Source of the DNA: Limosilactobacillus frumenti DSM 13145
GTDB taxonomy: Bacteria; Bacillota; Bacilli; Lactobacillales; Lactobacillaceae
DNA: 64,000 nucleotides
Direction of reading: 5' to 3'
NCBI RefSeq assembly: GCF_001436045.1
Contig: NZ_AZER01000016.1
Span: 434,001 to 498,000, forward strand
Below are positions 1-8,972 of this stretch, one piece after another; positions within the stretch are counted from its first letter, which is position 1, and the number at the start of each line of letters is the position of its first letter. The notes under the pieces were generated by a model. It saw nothing but the letters and a program-made list of their open reading frames with translations. It did not search any database and was not told the DNA's origin. The translations under genes were made by a program, and so were the position numbers.

Positions 1-1666
1 CGACATAAGGCCGCATCCGGTTACCACCGTTAGCAATCGTTGACATATATTGTGCTAACTGAATAGTTGTGTAACCATCATAGTTCCCATAAGAAAGGTC
101 CAATGCAGAACCGACATGCTTTTCATCAGATGGACCAGTGTATCCAGCAGTTTCCCCTGGGAGGTCAATACCAGTCTTAACACCGAGCCCAAACATATTA
201 AAGTATTTCCGTTCCGTTTGGAAAATATCTGGCTTTAAGGTTAATGCAGTATTTGGCTTATAATTCATTCCCCCCTCTTTCATGATTAACTGCATCATGT
301 AAGAGTTTGAGGAAACTTCAAGAGCCAGGGGAGCCGTTAAGGCCATGCTTGCTGACCCGCTCTTATTGAACCAGGAACTCTTTTGAGAAATTCCTTCGAC
401 CTTGATTGGCTGGTCAGTCAAAGTGTTGTCATTCGGGGTAATAACACCGGACATCAGTCCACCCATAACCGTGGCTCCTTTAACAACGGACCCCATGGTG
501 ATTGGGTGGTTAATTGCCCCGATTTCATCAACTGTTTCTTTACCAGTTTTCGGGTTGCGATCAATCCCTGCCATGGCATAAATAGCCCCGGTATTCGGAT
601 TCATGACCACTGCATAACAACCGGAAGAATATGAATTACCAGCAGCAGCATAGTTACTCTTCAGGATGTCCTGAACCTTAGCCTGGAACTTCGAGTTAAT
701 CGTCAGGACCAGATTGCTCCCCTTTTTACCACGGTACTTCATTACTTCATTAGTGACTTTATTACCACTTGTAGTGACTTCTGTTTGGGACTTTGATCCC
801 GCTAAGGTGCTTTGAAATTCCTTTTCCAAGTAGCTTTGCCCAACGGAATCGTTACGTGAGTACCCTTGAGAAAGCAGGCTATTAATTTCATCGCTTGGCA
901 AACCAGTCGTTGAAACGGTCCCGGTAAACGACTTAAAGTCATTTCCTTGGGGGTAGTTCCGTGTCCAGGCCGTCCCAATTTTAACCCCAGGCATTTCACC
1001 CAAGTGTTCACCAACCTCAGCCAATTCCTTCGCCGTGACACCCGTCTTCTTAATATATGTCGTAGACAATGAATATGCCCCTGACATTGCGGAATAGATA
1101 CGAGCATTACTCTTCTGGTGAGCATTTAGACGCCATTCACTGGGGTGGTTAGTCAAGTACTTAACCGCCTTGTTATATTTGGAATCATCCGAAGCGTTTT
1201 TGGAAATATTTAATTTACGAACAACTGCATTTAAATTACTCTTATTAGCCAAGTAGTAATCAATCTGATTCCGATCTGTTAACCGGGTATCACTGTTGCT
1301 AACGTGAACGTAACTCCCTAATTGTTTGGCGATCTTATAAATCTGGTCATTTGTCACGTCCGCGCTCTTGGTATAAGTAATTGCCTGGTGAGTTTGGTTA
1401 CCGACAATAACCCGACCAGCGGTATCGTAAATCATCCCCCGCTGGACGTTGTTGGTTTGGATCGTTGTGTCAGAACGCTTAACTTCGGCCTTATAGGCGG
1501 TACCATTCAAGACTTGTAAGTAAAACAACCGCCCTGCTAATAGGAGCAGCAGGAGGCCAACAACCCATAGCAAGAAATTCAGCCGAAATGGGATAATTGA
1601 TTGCGCATTTTTCGGTTTGCTTATTTTCGCGTTAAAGAGATTGCGAATTCGATCAAGATATTTCAC
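1..1666 (-). CDS. Class B penicillin-binding protein (transpeptidase), 3' end cut by window
   Basis: Peptidoglycan cross-linking enzyme (PBP2/PBP2B type) anchored in the membrane with its catalytic domain outside. About 555 codons are present. A basic N-terminus is followed by one membrane segment at roughly residues 28-48. Next comes a dimerisation-type region beginning with a VQRGMIYD motif near residue 75, then the transpeptidase domain. The catalytic SVVK tetrad is at about residues 393-396 and the SSN triad at about 452-454. The KTG motif would lie beyond position 1 and is not seen. The start is a GTG at 1664-1666 with an AAGGAG sequence about 12 bases upstream; no better start is in frame. 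It is divergent from the YfhO gene. The family is clear, but the exact paralogue is not. Confidence 0.92.
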   Translation of the reverse strand, partial: MKYLDRIRNLFNAKISKPKNAQSIIPFRLNFLLWVVGLLLLLLAGRLFYLQVLNGTAYKAEVKRSDTTIQTNNVQRGMIYDTAGRVIVGNQTHQAITYTKSADVTNDQIYKIAKQLGSYVHVSNSDTRLTDRNQIDYYLANKSNLNAVVRKLNISKNASDDSKYNKAVKYLTNHPSEWRLNAHQKSNARIYSAMSGAYSLSTTYIKKTGVTAKELAEVGEHLGEMPGVKIGTAWTRNYPQGNDFKSFTGTVSTTGLPSDEINSLLSQGYSRNDSVGQSYLEKEFQSTLAGSKSQTEVTTSGNKVTNEVMKYRGKKGSNLVLTINSKFQAKVQDILKSNYAAAGNSYSSGCYAVVMNPNTGAIYAMAGIDRNPKTGKETVDEIGAINHPITMGSVVKGATVMGGLMSGVITPNDNTLTDQPIKVEGISQKSSWFNKSGSASMALTAPLALEVSSNSYMMQLIMKEGGMNYKPNTALTLKPDIFQTERKYFNMFGLGVKTGIDLPGETAGYTGPSDEKHVGSALDLSYGNYDGYTTIQLAQYMSTIANGGNRMRPYV

Positions 1667-1701
1667 AGTAGCAAAATTCTCCTTTTACCGTGATGAATAA
1701 T

Positions 1702-1707
1702 ATTGTA
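1702..1707 (-). promoter_or_regulatory. Putative extended -10 element of the penicillin-binding protein gene
   Basis: On the minus strand this reads TACAAT preceded by TG and one base, an extended -10 arrangement, about 35 bases before the GTG start. No good -35 hexamer is seen. The call is an inference from motif and position. Confidence 0.35.
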
Positions 1708-1846
1708 TCAAATTTTATTTTCTGCCGCATTGGCAATTAAAGTATCAACCGCTATCTTACTCCAAGATAAGTAAAAAAGAAATTGTGAGCGTCATAATTT
1801 GGATAATCTTAACTCTTAAACAACTTCTTTCACTATTAATCCGTTA

Positions 1847-1852
1847 TATAAT
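1847..1852 (+). promoter_or_regulatory. Putative -10 element (TATAAT) for the YfhO-family gene
   Basis: A consensus TATAAT lies 31 bases before the GTG start. The region 16-17 bases upstream is only a weak -35 match. Upstream to 1667 the divergent spacer holds nothing else recognisable. Confidence 0.45.
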
Positions 1853-1883
1853 AGAAACACTTTGCTGATCAGGAGGACTTATT

Positions 1884-4490
1884 GTGTTACATCACCGTCA
1901 ATTAACTCAACGTCAAGTGCTCATGGGAAGTTTCTGCATCCCAGTTATCATCATGGGTGTGTACTTTGCTTGTCGCGGAATGGCACCGTTCGGATCAAGC
2001 AGTCTGTTAACTGTCGATTTGGGCCAGCAGTATGTCGACTTTTTCTCATACTTCCGGCGTATTATTTTACATCATCCGAGTGAACTCTTCTATTCATTTA
2101 GTAAGGGCCTTGGTGGCGAAATGTTTGGTACCAACGCCTACTACCTTTTCAGTCCCCTAAACCTACTCTTGCTGTTTTTCCCAGGGGCCAGTCTAACCAG
2201 CGGCATCATGCTGGTAACCTTGCTCCGCTACGGGCTGGCTGGAATAACACTCGCCTGGTGTCTGCAACACCTCAATTGGCAACAAGGACCGCGAATCTGG
2301 GCGTTCAGCACTGCCTACGCACTGAACGGTTGGATGATTGCAAACCAACTAAATATGATTTGGTTAGACGCATTGATTATCCTGCCCCTCATTTTTTACG
2401 GTCTGGTCAAACTATTAAATGGTGGTGGTTCCGGAACGTATATTGGCTGGCTTGCCTTGATGATTATTGACAACTATTACATGGCCTGGATGATCTGTCT
2501 GTTCACCATTTTAATTGTCATTTGGCAGTTGCCGGTGCTTTCATCATGGCAACAACGGGGAAAGCAGCTTTGGCGTTACGTTTGGTCATCTCTGATGGCG
2601 GTCGGAATCAGTGCAGTTGTCCTCCTGCCCACCATCTTTGCTCTTCTGCAAAGTAAGGGTACATACACCGAAACTAGTATTCACTCCCGTTTTGAATATA
2701 ATCCGTGCAAAATCTTAGCCAAATTGGTCCCGGGTTCATTTAATTTTGACCAGATGCCTAAAGGACAGCCTAATATTTACATTGGCATGTTGCTGATGAT
2801 GGGGCTAGTCCTCTACCTCCTTGACCGTAAAGTCAAATGGTCCCAACGACTGCTGGCTTTCCTGATAACTGCCTTCATGATTATGTCATTCTGTTATGAA
2901 CCACTTGACCTGCTGTGGCATGTTGGTCAATTCCCAGTCTGGTATCCATCACGCTTTTCATTTATATTCTGTTTCTGGGTCATCATGTTAGCAGCAAAAA
3001 CATTAATAGCTAATTCAGATGTTCCCAAGTGGCAAATCGGCGTACTAATTATTTTAACGGGTGGGATTACCTACTATGTCCACACTTTGCACCTCTCATA
3101 CATCTCACCAAACCAAATTGCCATCGGCTTTGCCTTTGCCGTGATTAGTATTGCCTATCTGGCAATTCCGCGCCGATATTCACCATTGATGTATGACCTA
3201 TTATTTATTGTTCTAATCATTGCCGATGTTGCAACAAGTGCTTTAGTATCGCTTAGCCACCTGGCCTACGTCAGCCAACCAGAATTTGGCAATTATACAA
3301 CCGCGTTAAACGCCGCAATCACTAAAGTGCCAACCAGCGACCACGAATTTCACCGGGTTGCTAAAACCATTATGCGAACCAAGGATGATCCACTGCAAAG
3401 TGGTTTCAACAGCGGTGATCACTTTGGGTCCACCCTTGAACCGCAACAACCGGCATTCATGGGTGCTATTGGTCAGCCTGATGGTGATGGCTTTATCTCA
3501 TACGCTAATGGAACGAAGGTGTCCGATGCACTGTTGGGCTTTGACTACACATTAAGCGCTAGTGAAAACCGTGATCACTCTGATCTGCCATTCTCTGGCT
3601 ATCGTCCCGACTGGTTCTCTCAACAGCCACTAGCAATTACTCATGGTATTGGAGTGCGAAGAAATCGGAATGTGTTGCCATTGGCATTCGGCGCCAACAA
3701 GCAGATTCTCACTTTGGGACACGCTACATTGGACCCCTTAAATTATCAATCTCAGATACTCCAGGCACTAGCTGGTAAACCAATTAATAAGCCCCTGTTC
3801 AATGTTCAAAACTTTACAAGTGTCGACTTCATCAACGTCCAGCCGGCGCAACAGATTACAGGCACAACATTTAAAAAACAGGACCCGAGTCAACCAGCTG
3901 TGGTCCGACTGAAGTTCACACCACCGACGAATGGGTCATATTATTTAACCCTGGGACCCGCTGTCAAAGACAGTGCGACCCTGAGTTTGAACAACAAGCG
4001 GTTCAGTCAGTACAATACCTACCGTAATACTGTCGTGCTCAATATTGCCAATCACCATAAAAAGAGACCGGTAATTATCACATTACGGTTAAAAAAGAAT
4101 AGTCTGTGGATGGAGAACGTTAGTCTGTATCAGTTAAATCAACAAGCGTTCAATACGAGTTTGAAGGCCTTACAACATTCGCCATTGCAGATTAGCCATA
4201 TGAGTGCGACAACTGTTAAGGGTCACGTAACGATCCACCGTGGACAGTCTGTTCTAATGACAACGATCCCCGCAGCTACCGGTTGGCATGTTAAGGTCGA
4301 TGGTCAGACCGTTACTCCACAAACGGTTCTTGGTATTTTTATGGCAGTCCCAATGACCACTGGTCCGCATACGGTTGTTTTCCACTACCGTCCACCATAC
4401 CTGATCTTGGGTACATGCATCTCCATCACCTGTCTAATGATCACATTACTAACTATTCGTTACCGACAAAAACACCTTGAAAAGAAATAA
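1884..4490 (+). CDS. yfhO: YfhO family multi-membrane-spanning protein
   Basis: Large polytopic membrane protein of the YfhO family (868 residues). Members have a GT-C glycosyltransferase-like topology and are implicated in modifying cell-wall polymers or lipoteichoic acid. The donor and acceptor here cannot be read from sequence. The N-terminal half up to about residue 450 is a string of hydrophobic segments with short polar loops, including an early acidic loop (VDLGQQYVDFF) where GT-C enzymes carry catalytic acids. Residues of about 470-835 form a soluble, probably extracytoplasmic domain. A last membrane segment and a basic tail follow. The start is GTG at 1884 with AGGAGG seven bases upstream. 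It is monocistronic, with its own promoter and a strong terminator. Confidence 0.9.
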   Translation: MLHHRQLTQRQVLMGSFCIPVIIMGVYFACRGMAPFGSSSLLTVDLGQQYVDFFSYFRRIILHHPSELFYSFSKGLGGEMFGTNAYYLFSPLNLLLLFFPGASLTSGIMLVTLLRYGLAGITLAWCLQHLNWQQGPRIWAFSTAYALNGWMIANQLNMIWLDALIILPLIFYGLVKLLNGGGSGTYIGWLALMIIDNYYMAWMICLFTILIVIWQLPVLSSWQQRGKQLWRYVWSSLMAVGISAVVLLPTIFALLQSKGTYTETSIHSRFEYNPCKILAKLVPGSFNFDQMPKGQPNIYIGMLLMMGLVLYLLDRKVKWSQRLLAFLITAFMIMSFCYEPLDLLWHVGQFPVWYPSRFSFIFCFWVIMLAAKTLIANSDVPKWQIGVLIILTGGITYYVHTLHLSYISPNQIAIGFAFAVISIAYLAIPRRYSPLMYDLLFIVLIIADVATSALVSLSHLAYVSQPEFGNYTTALNAAITKVPTSDHEFHRVAKTIMRTKDDPLQSGFNSGDHFGSTLEPQQPAFMGAIGQPDGDGFISYANGTKVSDALLGFDYTLSASENRDHSDLPFSGYRPDWFSQQPLAITHGIGVRRNRNVLPLAFGANKQILTLGHATLDPLNYQSQILQALAGKPINKPLFNVQNFTSVDFINVQPAQQITGTTFKKQDPSQPAVVRLKFTPPTNGSYYLTLGPAVKDSATLSLNNKRFSQYNTYRNTVVLNIANHHKKRPVIITLRLKKNSLWMENVSLYQLNQQAFNTSLKALQHSPLQISHMSATTVKGHVTIHRGQSVLMTTIPAATGWHVKVDGQTVTPQTVLGIFMAVPMTTGPHTVVFHYRPPYLILGTCISITCLMITLLTIRYRQKHLEKK

Positions 4491-4502
4491 ATTAGCATTG
4501 AA

Positions 4503-4540
4503 AAGGGCCTTAGATCCGTGTTTCCGAATCTAAGGCCCTT
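4503..4540. terminator. Bidirectional intrinsic terminator
   Basis: A 13-bp perfect stem, AAGGGCCTTAGAT paired with ATCTAAGGCCCTT around a 12-base loop, separates two convergent genes. An A-run on the left gives a U-tract for the minus-strand transcript. Confidence 0.85.
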
Positions 4541-4552
4541 ATGATATATTCA

Positions 4553-4804
4553 TCAATTAGTCCGCTTAATACCGAAGATTAGTGAGATTACCAGTACCAG
4601 GATAACCGCTCCGATTACCGATGGGATGATAGCCATACCAGCAACTTGGGGACCCCAAGATCCTAAAATGGCCTCACCAATTGTCGAACCAACCAGCCCG
4701 GCAATGATGTTAGCAATCACACCCATGGCCCCGCCACGGTGAGTAATAGCTCCGGCAACTAAACCAATCAATCCACCAACAATTAATACCCATAACCAAT
4801 GCAT
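4553..4804 (-). CDS. GlsB/YeaQ/YmgE family small membrane protein
   Basis: About 83 residues of the transglycosylase-associated (GlsB/YeaQ/YmgE) family. These are small stress-linked membrane proteins of unknown mechanism. The sequence shows three hydrophobic Gly/Ala/Ile-rich segments (residues about 4-20, 27-45 and 55-78). They are separated by short loops including THRGGAMG, the family's typical glycine-rich turn. The second ATG (4802-4804) is preferred because the GGGGG ribosome site sits eight bases before it. The first ATG, six bases upstream, would be too close. It lies directly downstream of the CsbD-type gene, a pairing that suggests co-expression under stress. Confidence 0.85.
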   Translation of the reverse strand: MHWLWVLIVGGLIGLVAGAITHRGGAMGVIANIIAGLVGSTIGEAILGSWGPQVAGMAIIPSVIGAVILVLVISLIFGIKRTN

Positions 4805-4818
4805 AAACATAACCCCCT

Positions 4819-4986
4819 TTATTCTTCTACGCAGTCCTTAACGTCTGCAACTTTATCTTTGGCCTTACCCTTCGCTTTACGGGCTTTCCCGGCCAACTCA
4901 GTTTTCTTATCGCCGGTTATTTTTCCCTTAGCTTCTTGATAAGTACCGACTAGCTGATCTTTTACTCCGTGCTTATCGCTAACCAT
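4819..4986 (-). CDS. CsbD family stress-response protein
   Basis: A 55-residue, highly charged Lys/Ala/Gly-rich protein of the CsbD family, small and probably helical stress proteins of unknown biochemical role. The family signature is visible: an N-terminal stretch with VKDQLVGTYQEAKGKITGD, followed by repeated AGKARKAKGKAKDK heptad-like segments. The start at 4984-4986 is chosen because GAGG lies eight bases upstream. A longer reading from 5025 would add residues unlike the family. It probably forms an operon with the membrane protein 14 bases downstream. In Bacillus, CsbD is a general stress protein; here the regulator is unknown. Confidence 0.85.
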   Translation of the reverse strand: MVSDKHGVKDQLVGTYQEAKGKITGDKKTELAGKARKAKGKAKDKVADVKDCVEE

Positions 4987-5320
4987 AGTTAAAACCTCAT
5001 TTCTATGTCGTCGTAGTGCAATCACAACAGCTGCTCCGGTCAGCTATGACTAGTGTCATTTGATGATTATAATTATACGGAATCATTTCCAGTAAAGATA
5101 TAAATTCCAGTTGGGCTTACGCTTTCCTTAAGGACCTTTAGAGATTATTGGGGATAAGGACACAAAAAGGTCACTAGTGTGAAAAAATTACAATATCCTA
5201 GGTAAAATATCTAATCGCACAGTACAAAAAAGGCGTCCAGTGTCGGTATCCCGAACACTGAACGCCTATTATATTTGCTTATCGTGATGTCGAAGTCTTC
5301 ACTAACTTCTAACACTTATT
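4987..5320. other. Intergenic region between csbD-type and HesB-like genes
   Basis: No supportable gene. On the minus strand it holds TATAAT-like sequences near 5071-5084 that may drive the csbD-type gene. Two copies of an ACTAGTGT-type word lie near 5049-5056 and 5173-5180. The terminator of the upstream HesB-like gene lies near its right end. Confidence 0.6.
5231..5267. terminator. Intrinsic terminator after the HesB-like gene
   Basis: Stem AGGCGT-C-CAGTGT paired with ACACTG-A-ACGCCT, with one internal mismatch. An A-run on its left becomes a U-run for minus-strand transcripts. Confidence 0.75.
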
Positions 5321-5731
5321 CTATTCCCAGTACTCTTCGTAACGTTGGGAAGCACCCGTTGATGCATCCGCCTTGTTATCAGCGTGATCATCAGAATCCT
5401 TCTTTAAACCAGCAACCTCTGGTGTGTCATCGCCATCTTCGTGTTTAAAGTGAAAGATGGGGCCATCTGTCCGTGGGTTATAGTCAACCGTGGTAATTAA
5501 GCCTGAGAAGAACCATTCATCAATATCATTAACATGATAGTTGATTCCATCTTTAATTACTTCCATCACTGGATCAATCGGTTTGTCCTGACGAGCAAAT
5601 CCCTGTGAAAAGCCATGGTGGACTTCTGTCGAACCATAAACTTTACCATAGAATTTAATGCCGCCACCGTTTTCCAGGCCAAATTCCTTTTTAAACCACT
5701 TATGTGCCGCATCGGTAATAATTAGTTTCAT
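5321..5731 (-). CDS. HesB/YneR-like protein without cysteines
   Basis: 136 residues with the fold signature of HesB/IscA-like proteins: an N-terminal MKLIITDAAHKWFKKEFGLE segment, a glycine-rich GGGIKFYGKVYG strand, and later DYNPRTDGPIFHF. Bona fide iron-sulfur scaffold or carrier proteins of this superfamily bind clusters through conserved cysteines. This protein contains no cysteine at all, so an A-type cluster carrier role is unlikely. It belongs with the YneR-like branch whose function is unknown. The last 40 residues are a polar Asp/Ala/Ser-rich tail. It is monocistronic, with a GAGGGG ribosome site ahead of the ATG and a terminator behind. Confidence 0.8.
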   Translation of the reverse strand: MKLIITDAAHKWFKKEFGLENGGGIKFYGKVYGSTEVHHGFSQGFARQDKPIDPVMEVIKDGINYHVNDIDEWFFSGLITTVDYNPRTDGPIFHFKHEDGDDTPEVAGLKKDSDDHADNKADASTGASQRYEEYWE

Positions 5732-5819
5732 TATTTCACATCCCCTCAGTTTCTGACTTTAATGATAGCACTTTCATAACAACTTGTGAGAGTCTTATGC
5801 TCACAATCGCTACAAAAAA

Positions 5820-5851
5820 GCTCCTATCCCAGCTAGTGCTAGGAAAGGAGC
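5820..5851 (-). terminator. Intrinsic terminator of greA
   Basis: On the minus strand GCTCCT..CCTAGC pairs with GCTGGG..AGGAGC and is followed by TTTTTT (5814-5819). Confidence 0.85.
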
Positions 5852-5859
5852 AATTATCG

Positions 5860-6336
5860 TTACTTAACGTCGATGATCTTAACTTTCATCGTACCGTTAG
5901 GGATTTCAATTTCAACTTCTTCACCAATCTTGTGACCAAGCAGGCCCTTAGCCATTGGCGATTCGTTAGAAATCTTACCGTTCAGGGGGTCAGATTCAGA
6001 TTCACCAACAATTTGGTAAGTTTCTGGATCTTCATCAGGCAATTCCTTAAACGTTACTGAACGACCCATGGAAACTTCGTCCTTCGCAACATCTTCATTA
6101 TCGATGATTACCGCGTATTGGAGCATGTTTTCAATTTGGGCAATCCGGTTTTCAACAAAGGCTTGTTCATCCTTAGCTGATTCGTATTCAGAGTTTTCGG
6201 AAAGGTCACCGTAGCTGCGGGCAATCTTAATACGTTTGATAACTTCTGGACGACGCTTCAGCTTCAAGTCTTCTAATTCTTGTTCCAGCTTAGCCTTACC
6301 ATCGCTGGTCATTGGGTAAGTTTTTTCTTCAGCCAT
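5860..6336 (-). CDS. greA: Transcription elongation factor GreA
   Basis: 158 residues, the usual GreA length. The factor enters the RNA polymerase secondary channel and stimulates cleavage of backtracked transcripts. The N-terminal coiled coil (residues about 8-80) carries the canonical [18 protein letters not shown] and [20 protein letters not shown] segments. The DLSENSEY tip holds the acidic residues that coordinate catalytic magnesium. The C-terminal FKBP-like domain ends in [12 protein letters not shown]. It is flanked by its own terminator and a spacer of about 160 bases from pheT's terminator, so it is probably monocistronic. Confidence 0.97.
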   Translation of the reverse strand: MAEEKTYPMTSDGKAKLEQELEDLKLKRRPEVIKRIKIARSYGDLSENSEYESAKDEQAFVENRIAQIENMLQYAVIIDNEDVAKDEVSMGRSVTFKELPDEDPETYQIVGESESDPLNGKISNESPMAKGLLGHKIGEEVEIEIPNGTMKVKIIDVK

Positions 6337-6497
6337 ACTAAATACTCCCTCATTTATTTATTGGCAACACAATTGTCGCCGCATTTAAAGACATCATTTA
6401 CTTTTTTGTAAAGAAAAGTTTGCTGTCATTTATCACGGAACCAGTATACAGCACCTTGTTCCTATCGACAACATCTTTTTAAGATTGAAACGACAAA

Positions 6498-6532
6498 AGG
6501 GTCGGACATCCTTCAGCGGAACGTCAGGCCCT
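6498..6532 (-). terminator. Intrinsic terminator of pheST
   Basis: Arms AGGGCCTGAC and GTCCGACCCT (minus strand, two mismatches) with a 15-base loop, followed by TTTTGTC. It lies 17 bases beyond the pheT stop. Confidence 0.7.
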
Positions 6533-6548
6533 ATCTGTTTAATTATTA

Positions 6549-8966
6549 TTAACGAACTTCTGCCCCTAATTGACTCGTCAAGTACTTCGTAACCTTGTCG
6601 AACGCAGCATTAACTTGGTCTTCCTTCAAGGTATCATGGTCGTCCTGATAAGTCAGGGTGTAAGCCAACGACTTCTTTCCTGCTGGCAAGTGGTTGCCAC
6701 TGTAAACATCAAACAGGTGAACATCCTTTAAGAAGGCCCCACCACGTTGCTTAATCAATGCCACAACATCCGCGTTAGTAACTGAAGTATCAACAAGCAA
6801 TGCAATATCCCGCGTAATCGTTGGGAACTTGCTTACTGGTGTGTATTCATTGCCAATCTTCTTAGCGCTCAACAAACTTTCAATATTTAACTCAAAGACA
6901 TAGGTTTCTGGAATCTTATAAGCTTGCGCAGTCTTAGGGTGAACTTGGCCCACAAAACCAACTAACTGATCACCGAGCATGATGTTAGCAGTTCGACCAG
7001 GGTGCATTTCTGCCCGTGATTGGTCGGCAACATAGGTAACTTGGTCAGCCAGGCCCATATTCTTCAGGTATTGTTCAACCATCCCCTTGACTTGGAAGAA
7101 GTCAACTGGGTGGTCAGCAACGTGCCAGTTGTTAGCTAGCAATTGTCCAGTAACAGCACCGGCAATATGTTCCTGTTCTTCAGGACGTTCACCACCCTTA
7201 GGAATGAAGACTCGTCCTTCTTCGTAAAGGGCCACATTATTCACATTGTGCGCAATGTTGTAAGCCACATCAATCAACAGGCCAGAAACAATACTCATCC
7301 GGGTAGCAACGTGGTCAGAACTCATTGGGAAATCGAGCTTCATTGGCTCATCAACAGGACTAATCTGGAACTGCTTAGCTTTTTCAACAGTAGTTAACGA
7401 ATATGACAATGCTTGGTTCAGGCCCATTCCTTCAAAGTCATGACGACTAGCACGGATGAACTTTTGTCGAGCTGTCAAGCCACCACGATTCCGGGTCATA
7501 ACAGGCAAAGTGGCAGGCAGCTTGTCATAGCCATAGATCCGGGCGATTTCCTCATAAAGATCCGCTGATAATTCGATATCCCAACGACGGGCAGGAGCCG
7601 TAACCACGATGCCATCTTCGCTTTGCACTTGGTAAGCAAAGTTCAACCGGTCAAAGACATCCGTAACATCGGCCATCTTCAAATCAGTTCCTAAGACATG
7701 GTTGACCTTACTCAATGACAGGTTGATGTCCTTGTCCTTAGCAGGTTTTTCACTGCCCGTAACGATCCCCTTAGCAACCGTCCCGCCAGCTAATTCAGCA
7801 ATTAATTCAGCTGCTTCATTCAAAGCTGTTTCGACCGTTGATGGGTTGATTCCCCGTTCAAAGCGCATTGATGATTCACTATGAAGATCTAAACGTCGGG
7901 CCTGCTTACGAACCATCACGGGGTCAAAAATAGCTGCTTCCAAGGCCACGGTCTTAGTGTCATCTTCCACGGCGGTCCCTTGACCACCCATGGTTCCCGC
8001 TAAGGCCACTGGTTGATCATCAGCAGTGACCAGGATATCTTGAGCTTTTAACGTTTGTTCATTGTCATCCAGGGTAACAAACTTCTCTCCTTCTTCGGCA
8101 TGACGAACGCCAAAGTCGTGTCCTGGCAGACGATCATAATCGTAACTGTGTAATGGTTGACCATACTTCAACAGGACATAGTTAGTAACGTCCACCACAT
8201 TGTTGATTGGCCGAATACCAGAGTTCCAAAGACGAATTTGCAACCATAATGGGCTATCAGCCACCTTGACATTCTTGATGACCCGTAACTTATAAGTAGG
8301 GGCAATCTTTTGGTCCTTGATTGAAGCAGTAACCAAGTCGGCAGCAGATTGGTCATCATTTTCCTTAACGGCTAGTTCTTTAAAATGCGGTTTTAAGTCA
8401 TAAAAGGCAGCAATATCATTGACATTACCGTAAATACTGAGCATATCACCACGGTTGGGAGTGACGTCCGTATCAATAATCGTATCATCTAATCCTAAGT
8501 AGGAGATTGCACTTTCGCCAGGTTGGGCATCATCTGGCAACAAGTACAGCCCAGCACTGGATTCCTTAGGGGCAATCTTGTCACTGAAACCAATTTCTTG
8601 TAGAGCACAAAGCATTCCGTTTGATTCAACACCACGGATTTTGCCCCGCTTAATCTTTTGATTATCAGCAATCCGGGCACCATTCAAGGCAACAATTACC
8701 TTTTCACCAGCGGCAACATTAGGAGCACCACAAACAATTTGCAGGGGTTTATCTTCGCCAACATTAACTTGGCAAACATTTAAGTGGTCTGAATTAGGAT
8801 GTGGTTCGCAGGAAGTAACTTCACCAACAACAATCTTCTTTAAGCCATCCCCTAGTGAGTAAACATCATTAATATCAACAGAAGTCCGAGCGATCTTTTC
8901 TGATAGTTCGCGAGGAGCAACGTCGAGGTCGAGATATTCTTTTAACCAATTGTATGAAACTTTCAT
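6549..8966 (-). CDS. pheT: Phenylalanine--tRNA ligase beta subunit
   Basis: 805-residue beta subunit of the alpha2beta2 enzyme that charges tRNA-Phe. The beta chain binds tRNA and edits mischarged Tyr-tRNA-Phe. Visible domains are the N-terminal tRNA-binding OB fold (residues about 40-155, with PHPNSDHLNVCQVNVG and QIVCGAPNV), the B3/B4 editing region around residues 210-380, the B5 domain near 405-475, and the C-terminal FDX-ACB anticodon-binding domain (about 710-805, starting near VSKFPTITRDIALLVD). It follows pheS by six bases and shares its T-box-controlled transcript. Confidence 0.97.
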   Translation of the reverse strand: MKVSYNWLKEYLDLDVAPRELSEKIARTSVDINDVYSLGDGLKKIVVGEVTSCEPHPNSDHLNVCQVNVGEDKPLQIVCGAPNVAAGEKVIVALNGARIADNQKIKRGKIRGVESNGMLCALQEIGFSDKIAPKESSAGLYLLPDDAQPGESAISYLGLDDTIIDTDVTPNRGDMLSIYGNVNDIAAFYDLKPHFKELAVKENDDQSAADLVTASIKDQKIAPTYKLRVIKNVKVADSPLWLQIRLWNSGIRPINNVVDVTNYVLLKYGQPLHSYDYDRLPGHDFGVRHAEEGEKFVTLDDNEQTLKAQDILVTADDQPVALAGTMGGQGTAVEDDTKTVALEAAIFDPVMVRKQARRLDLHSESSMRFERGINPSTVETALNEAAELIAELAGGTVAKGIVTGSEKPAKDKDINLSLSKVNHVLGTDLKMADVTDVFDRLNFAYQVQSEDGIVVTAPARRWDIELSADLYEEIARIYGYDKLPATLPVMTRNRGGLTARQKFIRASRHDFEGMGLNQALSYSLTTVEKAKQFQISPVDEPMKLDFPMSSDHVATRMSIVSGLLIDVAYNIAHNVNNVALYEEGRVFIPKGGERPEEQEHIAGAVTGQLLANNWHVADHPVDFFQVKGMVEQYLKNMGLADQVTYVADQSRAEMHPGRTANIMLGDQLVGFVGQVHPKTAQAYKIPETYVFELNIESLLSAKKIGNEYTPVSKFPTITRDIALLVDTSVTNADVVALIKQRGGAFLKDVHLFDVYSGNHLPAGKKSLAYTLTYQDDHDTLKEDQVNAAFDKVTKYLTSQLGAEVR

Positions 8967-8972
8967 CTTGAA

